A DNA stretch of 64,000 nucleotides from Hyalella azteca (GCF_000764305.2 NW_025933422.1:328456-392455), one strand, 5' to 3'. Numbered from the stretch's first letter, positions 22,385-36,176 are shown. Program-made: numbers and translations. The notes: generated by a model from the letters alone, not told the origin.

Positions 22385-22805
22385 ACTTAGAACCATGGGA
22401 ACTGTGCGCTACACCGAGTAGAGAAGTTCCGGTGTCTCTGAGCGCGTATGCTTGGGTGCTCAAATTTAGCTCTCACAGGCGCCGGAACTGTGCACTACAT
22501 CGCATAGTTCAGGTGGCTATGAGCTCGTATGCTTGGGTGCTCAAATGTAGCTCTCACAGGCGCCGGAACTGCGCACTACATCGCATAGTTCAGGTGGCTA
22601 TGAGCTCGTATGCTTGGGTGCTCAAATGTAGCTCTCACAGGCGCCAGAACTGCGTGCTACATTGCATAGTTCAGGTGGCTATGAGCTTGTATGCTTGGGT
22701 GCTAAAATGTAGCTCTCACAGGCGCTGGAACTGTGTGCTACATCGCGTAGTTCAGGTGGCTATGAGCTCGTATGCTTGGGTGCTCAAATGTAGCTCTCAC
22801 AGAGT
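22385..22805 (+). repeat. 81-bp minisatellite, about five copies, open reading frame across all units
   Basis: The unit starts ATGAGCTCGTATGCTTGGGT and ends near CAGTTCAGGTGGCT. Because 81 is a multiple of three, a frame of 155 codons stays open from 22363 to 22830, repeating SSYAWVLKCSSHRRRNC and ALHRIVQVAM. The frame is most likely a by-product of repeat length, not a gene: no splice or poly(A) context is evident. Confidence 0.9.
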
Positions 22806-22939
22806 CAGACTGTATATTAACACGTGTTGAACTTACAGTAGAGACAAATTTTATTGTTGCCGTTTGACTGTTTAAGGGTAAAATTAGAGATTTGGGGTAA
22901 CACGTGCATAAACTTTGTAAATAAATTCGCATTCGCAAC

Positions 22940-25900
22940 TCGTAAATGGCTTTTCATGGCCGAGATATGGAATTCACGGCTTGGTGAAATAGAATCACGG
23001 CTTGTAGAAATGGAATCACGGCTGGCAAATCCATAAAACCACGGCTCAAAAAATTCAGTCGCGGCTCGCCAAGTAGATATATTCCATACTAGCAGAAAAC
23101 TCTGTTGTTTTTTACTATGCATTGAGTATATTAAATACACAAATTTGAAGATAATACTAGTGAAACTAGTCTAAGCCTAAGGCTACAAGCTACAAACTCA
23201 ACAGTTAGCTAACACCAACTAACAGTAGCCTAAGCAGACTGCACTCAATGCAGCAGCATTTCAAGGATTTCAGACTTTCAGTCAGATGACAGTGAAAATT
23301 TCTTGCTAATTTATTTCACAAATTCTTGTAATGGCAGGTTGATATTAGTGTAACAAATAAAACACAACTACATCTACTGATGATAACGGATCAGTCGGAT
23401 CTAGAAGTATAAGCCTAACAATGTAAGTAGGTATGTAACAAGACCTACAGCCACAGGCTACAAGTACAAGGGTATGAACCATGAGTATGACAAGACAAGA
23501 GTGTAGCAACTTCAAATTCAAAAGAATAATGCTTGAAGTTGAACAAAAATTTAGCCCGTACCATGAAGATGGCTATTTTTAACGGCTGAATTTTTATAAT
23601 AGTGGATTGTTTATTAGGTCAAAAGAAATCAAACGGCAAGAAAAATCGATTTGGAATTCACACTGACAGGACGATAGGCACTGGCACTCGTAGAGTCCGA
23701 CAATCATCTGACCGAACGTAAACAAGAGTGAAAAGCAAGTAATTCATGTTAATATGATGAGCATAATTTCTTTCTTATATGCTGCATGATCGAAAAAAAA
23801 ACCGTTAGATCGTTATCTTGTTTTAATAATGTCAATGTTAAGGGCGTTTATGCATCTTTTCGCTCAGAGAAATCACTCTTTTAAGCTATAGCTAGAATGC
23901 GTCTACAAGATTGAATTATAATAACAAAAAAATAATTTCTTCAATTGGTTGTAGTCTGCGCGCGATTGCTCGTATACTTAAAGTATGTATATATCAAAAG
24001 AATAAATTCGCTAATTAAGCTTAGTCGTCGAGGATTGTGCTAGTACGTAGTAGCTGATGTTCAGAGAACATGTTCAGAACAGAAAACGGAGTAAGTAGGA
24101 ACTCGCGTCATGAAAATGTCTGCAGTTGGTGCATGACTAGAGACTTTCTGACTTCTGACGCGCTGGGTCAGTCGTTAGGAAGCTGCTGGTGAAGTTGGTG
24201 GTTGTGTGTTGACGGTAGATTGCGTGCCGGTATTCATTATTCAAGAAACGTATATGGCCGTAGCTGCTTAAGCCTACGTAAAAGAAATCACTGATCACAG
24301 TTGTTTCTAATTTAAAAAATGAACCCCTGGGATTCTGTTTGTGAAAATTGAACCGTTTCGTGCTTGGATTGGAAGGTATCATATATGCTACTAAAATAAT
24401 TATTGGGATATCCATAGTTAGCCTATATTGTTTTCTAAAATGTATATAATTTTCATTTATTTATGTATTTTGCATGAATTTAAACAGTGAACATTTTTAG
24501 GATATAAGAGATAATTTTGAGGTGGTTGGCAACCACGTGCATCCGCTATTTCTATTCTCTATATAAATAATATATATATATAATACATATGCGAATTCAT
24601 TGAACGCACGAATTTTTTCTATGATGTTAATCTATGGCACAAAAGTAATTATTAATAAAATATTTCCCTCAATAGTTCATTTAAAAGCTGCAGAACCAAA
24701 TTCAGAATTTGGCGAAATTTATTTCACAATTCATATCCATGTACGACGTGACTTTAGGCAGTCGAAAATCTCAAGTTCTCAACAATCTAATCCACTGTCT
24801 CGATAACGAGAGTAAATGCAAATAAAGTAACAGGCCTAACAAGTGGTTTGCTCTGAGTAGCTCATGCAATCACGTTCAAAGGTCATGCAATCACGTTCCA
24901 AACTTGTTTAACCACAGACAACAGAATAATTGACTTCTGCCAAACCACTGTTATGCTGCTGTACACCAAAATACTTCATGTTATAGAAGAATTGTTAGCA
25001 CAGAAACGCAATCTCCACTTGTGGTGACTATATAAACCCTATGGTGACTTAAGGACTCCATTCTGTCCCACTGAGAGTGGTTCACGAGTACCTAACTCAA
25101 ATGATTGACGCTAATCAGAACTTCATCTCGGCATGAATGGAGTTTGGCCGACGGAGAAATAGATGGGTTTGACGATAATTGTTTTGTGGATTTGTTGTTC
25201 AGCATTCATTCTTAAAAGAGACTAAATTTAGAACTTGCATCTCATCTTGAGCCTAAATGCAAAGTAATGATGAAGACATTAACCATATTTATGCGCGTCC
25301 TTTTTTCCTAATGATCATCAAGGCACGTTCTAAAAAATGTCAGTGATCACAAAAATTATAATGTAGTGGCAAATTCGAGTTCAAGTTTGTGATTGATAAG
25401 AAATTATAATTTGCCAATTAAAATACGATATTTTCTCTTAAAGCATTTGCCTTAATATATTCTGTGTAAAATGAATTCAATAAAAGCGTATATCCCATCA
25501 TGTTTGACCGAAGCTAGAAGCCGCTGAGGGGCGCTTTAACTCTCAGCCAAATATTAAGCACCTGCTTGTCTTTCGATAGGAAATAACGGCATTGTGATTA
25601 AAACGAGGTTCTTACCGGACGCTTTCTGCAGTCACATATGCTTGGAAATTCTTCACGGCCGTTACTGCTGACCGTATCAGATCAACCGGAACTTTTGACG
25701 TAGAATGAGTCGGAAAGATAACGGTAGCACTATTCGATTCGCCTTCATAAACAATACGTTGAAGATGCATTCATCTTTTGATTAAGCTTTAATTACATTC
25801 GTGTTCAGCTCGTCGTGAGAGCAAAAAATTCTATATATGGTGTTACAGAATAATATCAGGTTAAAATTGAGGGCGATCAACAAGTTTCCTCAAATTTAAA

Positions 25901-27960
25901 TCTCAATCTGTTTGTTCTAGGTCATTAATTTAGGGTATTAATTTACTTAACTTGCTCATGGTAATTGACCGGTCTCAGGAGAGCAGCTCTCCAGACTAGC
26001 TTTATCCAGAGTATTTGAAAGCAAGTTCTTATTGTGAATATTCATAATGTTATATAAAAAAATACATTTCAAGGTTACCCGAGCAGGAATAGCCTATCCC
26101 CGAATTTATGTTCCCTGAGAAGAAATAAATATTTACGTTTCAAATCTTCCAGTGCAGTAAATCCAGCGAACAGTCACATAAATGCAATGGGGTTAAAAAA
26201 ACAATGCACATTATTTCCGTCTTATTATAACAACAATCGACAGCGATGACAAGTGTGGAAATACATGAAGGTCGCGTGCATAAACAACGCTTTCTCCAGC
26301 TCCCGCGGTGACGGAACAGAAGAATGTCGGCTTCATCTCGGCCCATCACCGTAAATAATTAATAATTAGGAGTTCTCTATGCTGCATGAGTTGTGTTCTG
26401 TGCATAGCCAGCATGAAGGTAGAGTGTCGCCTTCCATTCTGAGTTGTGGAACGCTGTTCACGGCCAAATGTTCATTTTCATGGTCTTACCATGCTGTCAT
26501 TTTCCCGACATATTGCCTGTTAAATGTAATTGCCACGCAATTAGTAGAAAACAAATTTGTATTTAGGATTACTTCTATTGTAAACGATGTTTTACCAGAA
26601 GACCGAAAAATAGAAATTCAGCCTTGAAATAGTGAATGCTAAATTGAAAATCCTATGACTGAAGTCCACAAACATCATACATGGAGGGGTAAAAAGCTTA
26701 GTCATCATCTCATGTTAAGCAAGATCAGCCAATTTAAATTCAAACTCTAACCTTGCCTGGTATTCGCATTGGAGATAAGAGCTATTCAGTTTGTGATTGT
26801 GAACTTATATACATATCTGGTAGGACGATAATTGACTAATTAACGTCAAGGGACCTCTTGTAACCGTTCGCCTTGATATATCCATGAGAGTTATTATTGG
26901 AAATGTCTGATAACGTTCTGGTGGCCGTTTAAAGGCTCCTGGCGACGGTTGACTATCAAAATGAGCAAATTTCAATTATATACTGTATAAGATTATTAAG
27001 TGATTCAAATACTCAAGATTCAAGTGATTCAAATACTTATTAAGATTCAAATCAAATACTCAAGTGATATCGAGAGATGTGAAACACGTGTAGATATCAC
27101 AGAACATTTTAATCGAATGCAGCGAACGGTCAAATAGAAGCATTGGGGCTTTGAACGATAACTTACGATGTTCGTATTTGGTTTCGAACCTCCGTCGATC
27201 GCTAGACTTGCTCTCATGCAATGCATGCCTACTTTCGAGCTCCTCTAGCTACTTAGCAACCAGTCAAAAAACCTTCTATACGAGCCTGCCGAGTGATAGT
27301 TAGTTTTTTGCTCGCTCCGTGGTCTAACATCAGCGCTTTCCGAGACAAATGAAATGAAGAAAATGTATTCAAAAGAAATAAGTTACTTTTTATCATGAGA
27401 GACTGCGATCGTTGCATTCGTCATTATTGAATTTAACGCACCATGTTATCCGGCATACTACTCGTATTCAATTGTTGTAAGCAAAATTTGTGTATAACTT
27501 TACAAATGATTTATTTTTACTATAAAGTTTCTAATTTTGCCTGTTTTCCTTCGCTTGTAATCCTTTAACAATGTTTTTTTTTTTCGTGTGAGTTAAAAAA
27601 ATTATGAGAATGATGCCTCGTACCAACTTTTCTTTCAATCGATACCGGATCAGTAGTAACGAGTTACATTTTAAATTCAATATATTCATTTCAAAATATC
27701 CAGCGTTCAGTCCTGAATAAAATAGATTTGTTTCATTTTTTTCCAGCGTTCGGTACCGTTCCCCGCGGTCTTGTCAACGGTAACGAGCGTCCCGCTCCTT
27801 GGTTCCATTTTTTTTCCTGTTCGAAAACGTTTTCGAGATCTACTCTTGCGTGACGTCATCATGCAGTCAGCCGTAAAGGATTTACGGTATTTTGAACGGC
27901 GCATTGAACGGTAGATAGTCTTTACTGTCATGCGTGAGAGCCGATGAGTCTCATCTCCTG
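22940..27960. other. 5 kb without supported gene
   Basis: The sequence is AT-rich. A short run of AATCACGGCTTG-type repeats lies at 22975-23060, a (TA)n tract near 24570, and ATTCAAGTGATTCAAATACT-type repetition near 26990-27070. Chance frames only, none with recognisable protein features. Confidence 0.5.
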
Positions 27961-27964
27961 TGAT

Positions 27965-28085
27965 GAGACAAATGTGATGACATGTACAGTGCTGAGCTGT
28001 GATGACCCGTACAGTGCTGAGCTGTGATGACCCGTACAGTGCTGAGCTGTGATGACCCGTACAGTGCTGAGCTGTGATGACACGC
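27965..28085 (+). repeat. 25-bp minisatellite, about four copies
   Basis: The unit is GTGATGACCCGTACAGTGCT plus GAGCT. Confidence 0.9.
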
Positions 28086-28871
28086 CTCATCACAGATAAC
28101 CTTATAACCTTTCTATTTATGTTTATTTTCTTACAGGTCTAAGACAGCAGGTATTGTATATAACGTTCTTTTTACAAGTGGTACGCATAAACCAAATTAA
28201 TAAAGATACCATTTGTATATAAACTATATTTCATTTAATATATTGAGCATTTCGATTACAAGATAATTGCAAGTGACGAATCTTAACCGAATGAAAATGT
28301 TAAGCGCGCTTTTTCAAACCAAGAGCAGCTTCACCAAGCAAGTAAGTACATAAGACTTTTAAATAATGCACCATAATTAGTATGTATGTCCGTATCTATT
28401 CTAGGGTCAGACAATGAATAATAAGATTATTGTAATATTTTTAATCGATGTACACTTCTGTAACGATGTTATTTACTTCTACTAAATGTTTTGTATTAAG
28501 TATGAGAAGAGTATAAGCTTCAGGATCAGTTTAACGAAACCTTGTTAAGTGTTCAACAGGGAGCTGATTAAACTAATTCTAGGTAGTCATTATTCGTAAG
28601 ACGAGTATATTGCGTTGTTGTTGATACTGTAACGTAACTCACTTATGGTGTGATGTCGCGTTCTTGCGATTGCATAACGTAACACGTGTTTGTTGGCTAT
28701 TCTTGCTAAAATGACACTGCATTGTACACGATACAAGACAAGTTCACCTACGAATCCCAGCAACATATTTATTTAACTAATGTATATTCTGCTGATACGT
28801 CATAACGCCAAATCAAGAAATGTTCGAAAATTGCTAATTTTTCGAAAAGTGTGCAATTTCTTGTCGAAATC

Positions 28872-28940
28872 AGCAGGGTGACCGAGTGATTAAAAATCGG
28901 CGACAGGCCAAATTGGCCTGATCAAGGCTGTAACCATTGT
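28872..28940 (+). mobile_element. internally deleted mini-SINE
   Basis: The SINE head GCAGGGTGACCGAGTGATTA joins directly to the tail AAAATCGGCGACAGGCC-AAATT-GGCCTG, skipping B-box and body. The tail hairpin keeps its AGGCC/GGCCT stem with a third, different loop. Confidence 0.65.
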
Positions 28941-29128
28941 ATATTATTATTTAATAATAATTTTTTAATAGTTTCGCCAATGCACAACGTAATTACAGGA
29001 GAGGTATATCTTAGATTCGGTAATAAAAGGCTGTGACCATTGCATATTATTCTTAAATAATTATTTTTTCATAACACACACCTTAATTACAGTGGAGGTA
29101 TAATTTTATATTCGATAATATACCGAAC
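28922..29128 (+). repeat. direct duplication of about 105 bp
   Basis: AAGGCTGTAACCATTGTATA and the following bases to ATTCGGTAATA at 28922-29024 recur with changes at 29027-29126. Confidence 0.7.
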
Positions 29129-29129
29129 C

Positions 29130-32100
29130 TTATTTCTCGCTGTGTCAGACTGCAACCGCGAGCGTCAGTTTGTCGAGCGAGTTGTCTTTCCTGCAGCGCA
29201 TTGACCAGCAACGTGAAGGGAGAAAAAAATCTCCCTTCATCGCTGACTACGAGAAAATCTGCCTTATATATTATATATGAAAAATCTGCCTTATATGACA
29301 AAGATGCTGTACGCTTAATGCTGACATTAATGTATTTTCTGATTGCTCTATTTAGGCTTGGCGATATATCATCAAACTTTCTTGTGCTCTTAGTACTATT
29401 TCCGGTAAGTGTTTTGAAACTGTACATTTCAGGTGTGCTATGCAATGCATCTTTCAACTTTTAATTTCGCCAGAAATATGTAAAATTGATGTTTTAAATT
29501 AATATTGCGAACCTATTTTCCGCGTTTATTGGATTTAATTGATAATTACTGGTATCTTATCCCATGGCTCTGACATTTATATGCCTTAATCCATTATAGC
29601 GCCTCGGTCAAACCCACTCTCCTTCCATTTAATTTTGCAAGAGTATTTCTCAAACCTATCAAGGTTTAATGCTGAAGATTTCACTCTTTTTTGCCCCTAC
29701 TTATATACCAGCTATTTATGCCTAATTATAACTTTTTCTTTCGCTAAATTAACAGAATTTTGCTATAATATACTAGTTTTTAGATCATTTCTAATCACAT
29801 CTCTCTCAAAATTAGCGGCTTTTTGCTCCATTTACTTCATCGCTCTCTCTCTCTCATTCATCTAATTTATTTCATGAGAGTATTTGTTTAAATGTTTCCA
29901 GTATTCACTTTCTTTGAGACTTTTGTACCGTATCCATCCAAGAAAGTTTCAATTCTTCCCAATGCAACTTTCTTCCGTCATCTATGGAGAAACTAGCTGC
30001 TATTGTGTGACAAATTGATTGTCGTTTACTTCGATGAATTATCGAAGATCTACGTATGGAATTCAGTAGCCTATAATTGCGTAGTAATTATTTCGTTAAA
30101 TGAAATAATTACCTACTGCCAATCATGACAAAATTGGCTATTTATCGAATTGGCTTTTTAGTAGCGAGCTTTTAAAACATCACGCGCACTGCATGCGTTG
30201 GGAATGTTGGCTGAGAATGCGTTTATTTGGCAAGAAAAATACATGCAACTCAAATTTCACTCTCATAATTTCATGAACGTGCAGGAACCCTATAGCATTG
30301 TAATAGGTTTTCTATCCCCAGCTGGATTTTTGAATTCTATTTTATATCTTGAATATGCGATGAGGGTATATATGTGTTGTACTTAAGGCTGCACTAGAGT
30401 TATTTACATAAGTGGACCTTAAGATTTGCTGTTTATTTCTCTTAGATGTATTGTTTTCATGTTTTAATTTACTTATGGAGATTGTAGAAAGAAGTATACT
30501 CGACTTGGTGATGCTTTTAAAATGCATCATGAATAGTTTCCACAGGCGAAACTCTAAAATTAATGCTAATATTTAATGCGAAAATGAAATGCTGCAAAAT
30601 TAGTAGTAATTAGGCATTAATTGAATTAAATTAATAATAAAAACAAGATGACGTACGTTTAACAATCGGCAAATGTTTCTCTTTTCAATTTACTTAATGC
30701 GGATACAATCCAAACGTACCTTTCTTTATACTTCAACTAATTTATACGTAACCAGAAAATTAACCGCTATGCTAAAATAAGTATACCGACGCTGCGTGCT
30801 AAAAGATAGATCTGCGCCCCAGACTTCGCATTCACTACATAATCATACAACAATTTGTTCTTAGATCAATCTTAAGCTCGTGTATGATCTCCATGAAGCT
30901 TGTATATACGGGTCACAAGAACGAGGCGTTTTTGTAGGCAGCAATTTGTGTTTTTCCTGAACGTTCATTTGATTAGTGTTCGCTTGGTGATGGCTTCCAT
31001 TGGCGTTCACTTCTCAGTCTCGTGATCCGCGCGTCCCGCTTCTGATCTAAAATATTTGGTAACCGTAAGCAGGGAAAGGAACTTTTAAGCAACAACGGTT
31101 ATTTTTGATTGTTGGTTTTTGATAGTTGCATGTAAAGATGAGATTATAATGCTAAAAGAATAGTTTGGGTAATTAGATATATATTAAGCGGTAGGACTTT
31201 CGTTAACTTCCGCAATTGAAATTTATCTGTGGACGCCAACATAACCATATTCGACGAAATCAGAAAAGTTGGAAACTTACCAAACAATTGTAATGTGGCT
31301 CTACTAGCTTACAATTTACTCGTGGTACTTTCGATTTGGACCAAGCAGAAAAAGATCGTATGTAGAACACACGTAAAAATAGCCATATGTAAAGTTCCCC
31401 AAGCACGCACCTGTTGCACCTGTTGTGGACAACTCTAACTTTTCGTTGAAAGCGCATGGGTTGTGCAGGAACCGCATATTAAAAATACTTTCTTAGAAAA
31501 TTTTTGTATTGTGATACCTCTAGAGGAAATCAAAATATACCTTCGTGGTGTCGAATTTGCCGATCTCGACATGTATGAGAAAAACGAATTCTGGACAGGA
31601 ATCGTAAAAACAAAAAACACGCATTCCTATTGCTGAAGTCGTACGTATCACCTGGCTGACAGACGTTAGAGTGATTTCAGGCATAAGGATATTTCGGACA
31701 ACGTTCGGAATATACGAGTATGAACGCATGTAGGTATGCAGTCGTACAATGAGCATAAGCACAACTGCCTGCCTTCAACTGACAGGCTTTATGTAAAACT
31801 CGAATGGTTAAAGGCCAGTAATCACAATCGTGCATTACTATTGAGTACATGAGTGAACGCCAGACTATGTGGTGTCATTGATGTGGTTGCCGTGTTGTTG
31901 TGGCATGTGGAATGTTGGAGATCATCTTCAGTTTGTTGTTCCCTGAGTCGTTTAAATTGATCTTGCACATGATATGGCAGGCGATGTTTCGCATTATCTT
32001 AAAAATCATGTGTGCTGCGATGGAGTGCATTGTGCATGATGCTCATGGATTTAATATATGATGTTGCTGGTAAGAGATCTCGACCCCACGCTTCGGAACA

Positions 32101-32140
32101 GCGTCCACTGGTCATCACTATATATATAGCTGCAGAGTTC
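29130..32140. other. 3 kb without supported gene
   Basis: AT-rich sequence with short chance frames on both strands. No repeat array, tRNA or splice-flanked coding block recognised. Confidence 0.45.
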
Positions 32141-32144
32141 GTCA

Positions 32145-32295
32145 GAACTATTCGTGCACCAAAAAAGGCGAACTAGTCCTGTACTAGACAAGCTGCACTA
32201 GTCCTGCACCAGACAAGGTGCACTAGTCCTGCACCAGACAAGGTGCACTAGTCCTGCACCAGACAAGGTGCACTATTTCTGCACCAAAAAAGGCT
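32145..32295 (+). repeat. 25-bp minisatellite, about five copies
   Basis: The unit is CACTAGTCCTGCACCAGACA plus AGGTG; the outer copies are diverged. Confidence 0.9.
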
Positions 32296-32694
32296 AGCCA
32301 CGTCTACAGAACAGTTGCACAGTCTATAGAGTCTAGGCACATATGGTCCCACTAGAGCCCGATGCCTACGTTGCTCGCTCAGTAGAATTATTGTAGATTT
32401 ATGAATTGGGCCTCAAAAAATTTATAATTTACGCATTTCATTCATTTATCAGGACGATTATTAAATAAATTATTAATATGAACGCATTCCTCCGGTAAAT
32501 CGTAAATCGAAATATTTCTTCTGATCGGTTTTAACACAAATTCTGAACGGTGTCTCCGGGTTGTGCCCATCTCCAACCAAGTTTCGCATTCTATTCCGTA
32601 AATAATTTATTTTGTGCGTGAGATTTAGTACTCTCATTTGAAAATCGTTTGATTTATTTCTTATTGCACATTTTATGCGTTGGTGCATGGGACG

Positions 32695-32880
32695 TGCAAC
32701 ATTCGGACGCGCGCGCGTTTAGCCGCACGCGGAAGCGACCGCGAAGCGTCCGGTTCCTCACGACGCCTTTCATCACCGCCGCCCCAGGAGTTATTATAGC
32801 GCTCGAGGCGGCGGTGCTGAGCTGCGCATATGTCGACACGCGCGCCCCGCGCCCGCCATATGTGCCACCAGGTCCGGTCA
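32695..32880. promoter_or_regulatory. CpG-rich island
   Basis: This ~190-bp block is dense in CG dinucleotides (GGACGCGCGCGCG, GAAGCGACCGCGAAGCG, GACACGCGCGCC) inside AT-rich DNA. Frames stay open in several directions because of composition, so coding status cannot be judged. It could be a promoter of an unseen gene, an exon or a transferred fragment. Confidence 0.4.
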
Positions 32881-32946
32881 CTGGCCGATGGTCCGGTCAC
32901 TGGCCGATGGTCCGGTCACTGGCCGATAGTCCGGTCACTGACCGAT
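32869..32946 (+). repeat. 19-bp minisatellite, four copies
   Basis: The unit is GGTCCGGTCACTGGCCGAT, directly abutting the CpG-rich block. Confidence 0.92.
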
Positions 32947-33108
32947 GATATAGTGCTAACGTCCATGTAGGGCGAATAACTTATGATGGGTCGGTTATCA
33001 GAGGCGTATAAAGTTTCGGAAATAATTTTACTCCTTTTAATTCTATCATAATCGGTCTCAATTTTATTCGGAAAATAAGTAAAGAAAACATCTAGTATGT
33101 ACGAAAAT

Positions 33109-33327
33109 AATCAGGATATACAGCGAAACCATTATTTACCTGCCATAAAAAATAATATATCATTTACGATTGAAATCTATTGATATGAATGCCGACATTG
33201 GGTGTGGTCTAGGCCCTCGTTAATTTAACTTTTATCTGATCTAATTTTCAGCCAAACAATGGATTAAATCTTTGGTCACTCAGCCGACACGCATGAGTTG
33301 ATGTTTCATCAGACGTGCAATGAACAC
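33109..33327 (+). repeat. left copy of an inverted ~220-bp duplication
   Basis: It matches the reverse complement of 34762-34980 at roughly 85% by eye, e.g. AACTTTTATCTGATCTAATT and AGCCAAACAATGGATT. Similarity stops on both sides. Confidence 0.85.
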
Positions 33328-34761
33328 GAACTTTATTATTGCCGTGCATTGATCAGTAGAAATTAGTAGTCGTGATTAGCACACCGATTAGTGTTGGAAT
33401 AACGACCTGCGTGACATCCAGTCGAGCTTCGAATCGTGGCGCAGTCGAAATGCCGAGACAATGCAGTTCGGCCGCAAAAATGCACGTCTTGAGAATGCCA
33501 CCCTGGCCTTTAGCATGCACGACTGCTGAAGAGCTTACGATCACAATTTGAACTCTTTGAAGGAACCAAATAAAATTTGTAGATGTGACTGGAACCAACG
33601 TGATTGAGTAAACGTTTGACGGTTGTTTGCTCAGCAATGATTGTTGCAGGAATATATTTTTGTTCTGCATCCAGCAGTTTTAAATGCTTTTGAATGAATT
33701 GAAATAAATATTGCGATGTGACTGACGGCGAATTTCCTGTAGCGGGTAAGAGGATTTTGACAAAGCCTAGATATACAGAACAATGTGGAGTGTTATTTTG
33801 CTTAATGGAATGAAAACTTTCACTTGAAACAGTCAGGATACATTTAGTTTATATATTTTTAGATTAATAATCTATATTAAATTTATTTTATTTATTAATT
33901 TATTAAGCTATATAAAAATAAATATTAGATAACGGGCTCGAAACTGCTACGAGCTTGATTTCCAATTCCCAGCAATGGGTTTATACTCTCAGTTGGAATA
34001 TACCACCGCATGTCTTGGCCCCAAAAAATCTTTTTACTCAATTACTATCTAAAATCTTCTTGGGAAATATAAGATATACACAGTAAGTTCGAAAATTTCG
34101 AAAATGAGATGAATAACGCATTTACTAAAAAAAAGCAGCGGATTCTAATTATGATTTTGCAATTTTATTGTGCCAGGCTCACATAAGATGTTACGTGACG
34201 CCATAACCAAGTGATCCTGAAAAAATACGGAAATCATCAGCGCATAAAGTTCATAATACGCATACATGTATGAATCAAGGCCTAACTTCATGCCATTGTA
34301 GTGCGCATTTCAAATGTTATGGTTATCCCTGTTAACTGCTTTCCTGGTACGTGACGATGCAGGTTCCATTTCAACGAGCCTCCTCCGATTAATGCTATCA
34401 AGGATCCAACTTTAATGTACATTAAGAACCGTTTCTTCTCAATGGTATACCTAAGCAGTACGCTTATTTACAGTAGCTTCTATTTTTGACTATATTTTTA
34501 TGTGCTGCAATGAAGCTTGCTTATGTAAATCTTCTTTATTTGTAAATATCATGAGTTTAGATTTTGGCTCTTATATATTGACAATTTAAATTTGCCATAA
34601 ATTTTTCTTATGTGCCTTTTCAGGAAATGTGTCTCTGACTTACCTCTGATAGAGCCAGACGTTGATGAAACGTTATATACATGTATAAAACATAAAGTTA
34701 ATTTAAATGTTATATATACAATAAATATACATAAATATACAAACCCGAATAAATCATAAAT

Positions 34762-34980
34762 GAAACGTCTGGTGAAACATGAACTCATGCGTGCCGGCTG
34801 AGTTACCGAAGATTCAATCCATTGTTTGGCTAGAAATTAGATCAGATAAAAGTTAGATTAACAGGGGCCTAGACAACACCAATGTCGGCAATCATATGAA
34901 TGGATTTCAATCATAAGTGAAATATTATTTTAATTTATTGGAGGTAAATAATGGTTTGGATGAATTTCCTGATTATAACA
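34762..34980 (-). repeat. right copy of the inverted ~220-bp duplication
   Basis: This is the partner of 33109-33327, in opposite orientation, 1.4 kb away. The DNA between shows no transposase-like frame. Two insertions of one unrecognised repeat, or the ends of a decayed long-TIR transposon, would both fit. Confidence 0.85.
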
Positions 34981-35312
34981 TATAATTATCTGTCTATTAT
35001 ATTCATATGTTCATATATGTATAGAGCGGGAATTTTCCATAGGCTTGCCATACGTGGAAGAAATTGTGAAATATATAAAAAAAATTATTAAATTGAATTT
35101 GAAGTCGTTCAAAGTCGTACATGTTTGAAGAATCAATCTATTTGTATATAATACATAATTAAACATGCAAATTATAATAGCTTTTAATATGAGAGCTCGT
35201 TGAGCCAAGTTTCTCCTACAGGAACGCACGGTGTTTCATCAGCGTCTCGCTCTATCAATAGGCGCAAAATTTTCCAGTCATTCTCGGACTATTTTTCTGG
35301 CGGCCGCAGTGG

Positions 35313-35489
35313 CGGAGGGAATGTTTTAAAAGGCAAGTCAGAGGTGACTTAAGGGGCGAAGGGAATGTTTTAAAAGACAAGTCAGAGGTGACTTAAGGGG
35401 CGAAGGGAATGTTTTAAAAGGCAAGTCAGAGGTGACTTAAGGGGCGAAGGGAATGTTTTAAAAGGCAATTCAGAGGTGACTTAAAGGGC
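35313..35489 (+). repeat. 44-bp minisatellite, four copies
   Basis: The unit starts GAAGGGAATGTTTTAAAAGG and ends GACTTAAGGGGC. Confidence 0.93.
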
Positions 35490-36176
35490 CTGGAATGTTA
35501 CTGTAAATGACCGTCGCCGCGCATTGCATCAAAAACCTGTGAAAGTGTCCACCGCTGTCAGACCCTTTTCACCGACGTGGCTGCACTTTATGAGTGAGAA
35601 TTTTAGTTTTGCTTGTCTGACATAGAGTTTCTGAGTTGAACATTCAGGCTACAGTAAAATAAGCCTTATTTATTGCGATATATTTTCAATAATTCTTCGC
35701 GAACATATTTAATTTTACGCCTCAGAAAGTATATAAATATTCAATCGTTTAGCCCGATAGCGGTTAGCTTAATTCCTAATAAATTCAAGTGTTTGTAGAT
35801 CAGCAAATAAATATAAATTTAAGTTACCGGAAGCAATCTCGTATCTGTGTTCCTACAAAAAGTAGCGACGAATGTCCGCGTCGAAACATTTTATACAAAC
35901 CCGAATAAATATTTTTATTACATTTATGAGGATATCCATGCGGAAGTATAATGGTTTACCTATAACCGGGCGTTAAGAAAATAGTGCTTACCGGACAACC
36001 TCATAGAAGCTCTAATTACTTAGCTTGAAATTGTTGCTGTTAATAAGGCTACATTATTCCACTGCAGTGGAGTTTCACGAGCGTTGAACAAGAACGAGTT
36101 CATTGATCGTAAAGCTCCTTCACTGCCAGCACTTCAGCGCCGCACTGAGAGGAAACACGTTCTCTTTTGCAGGACC

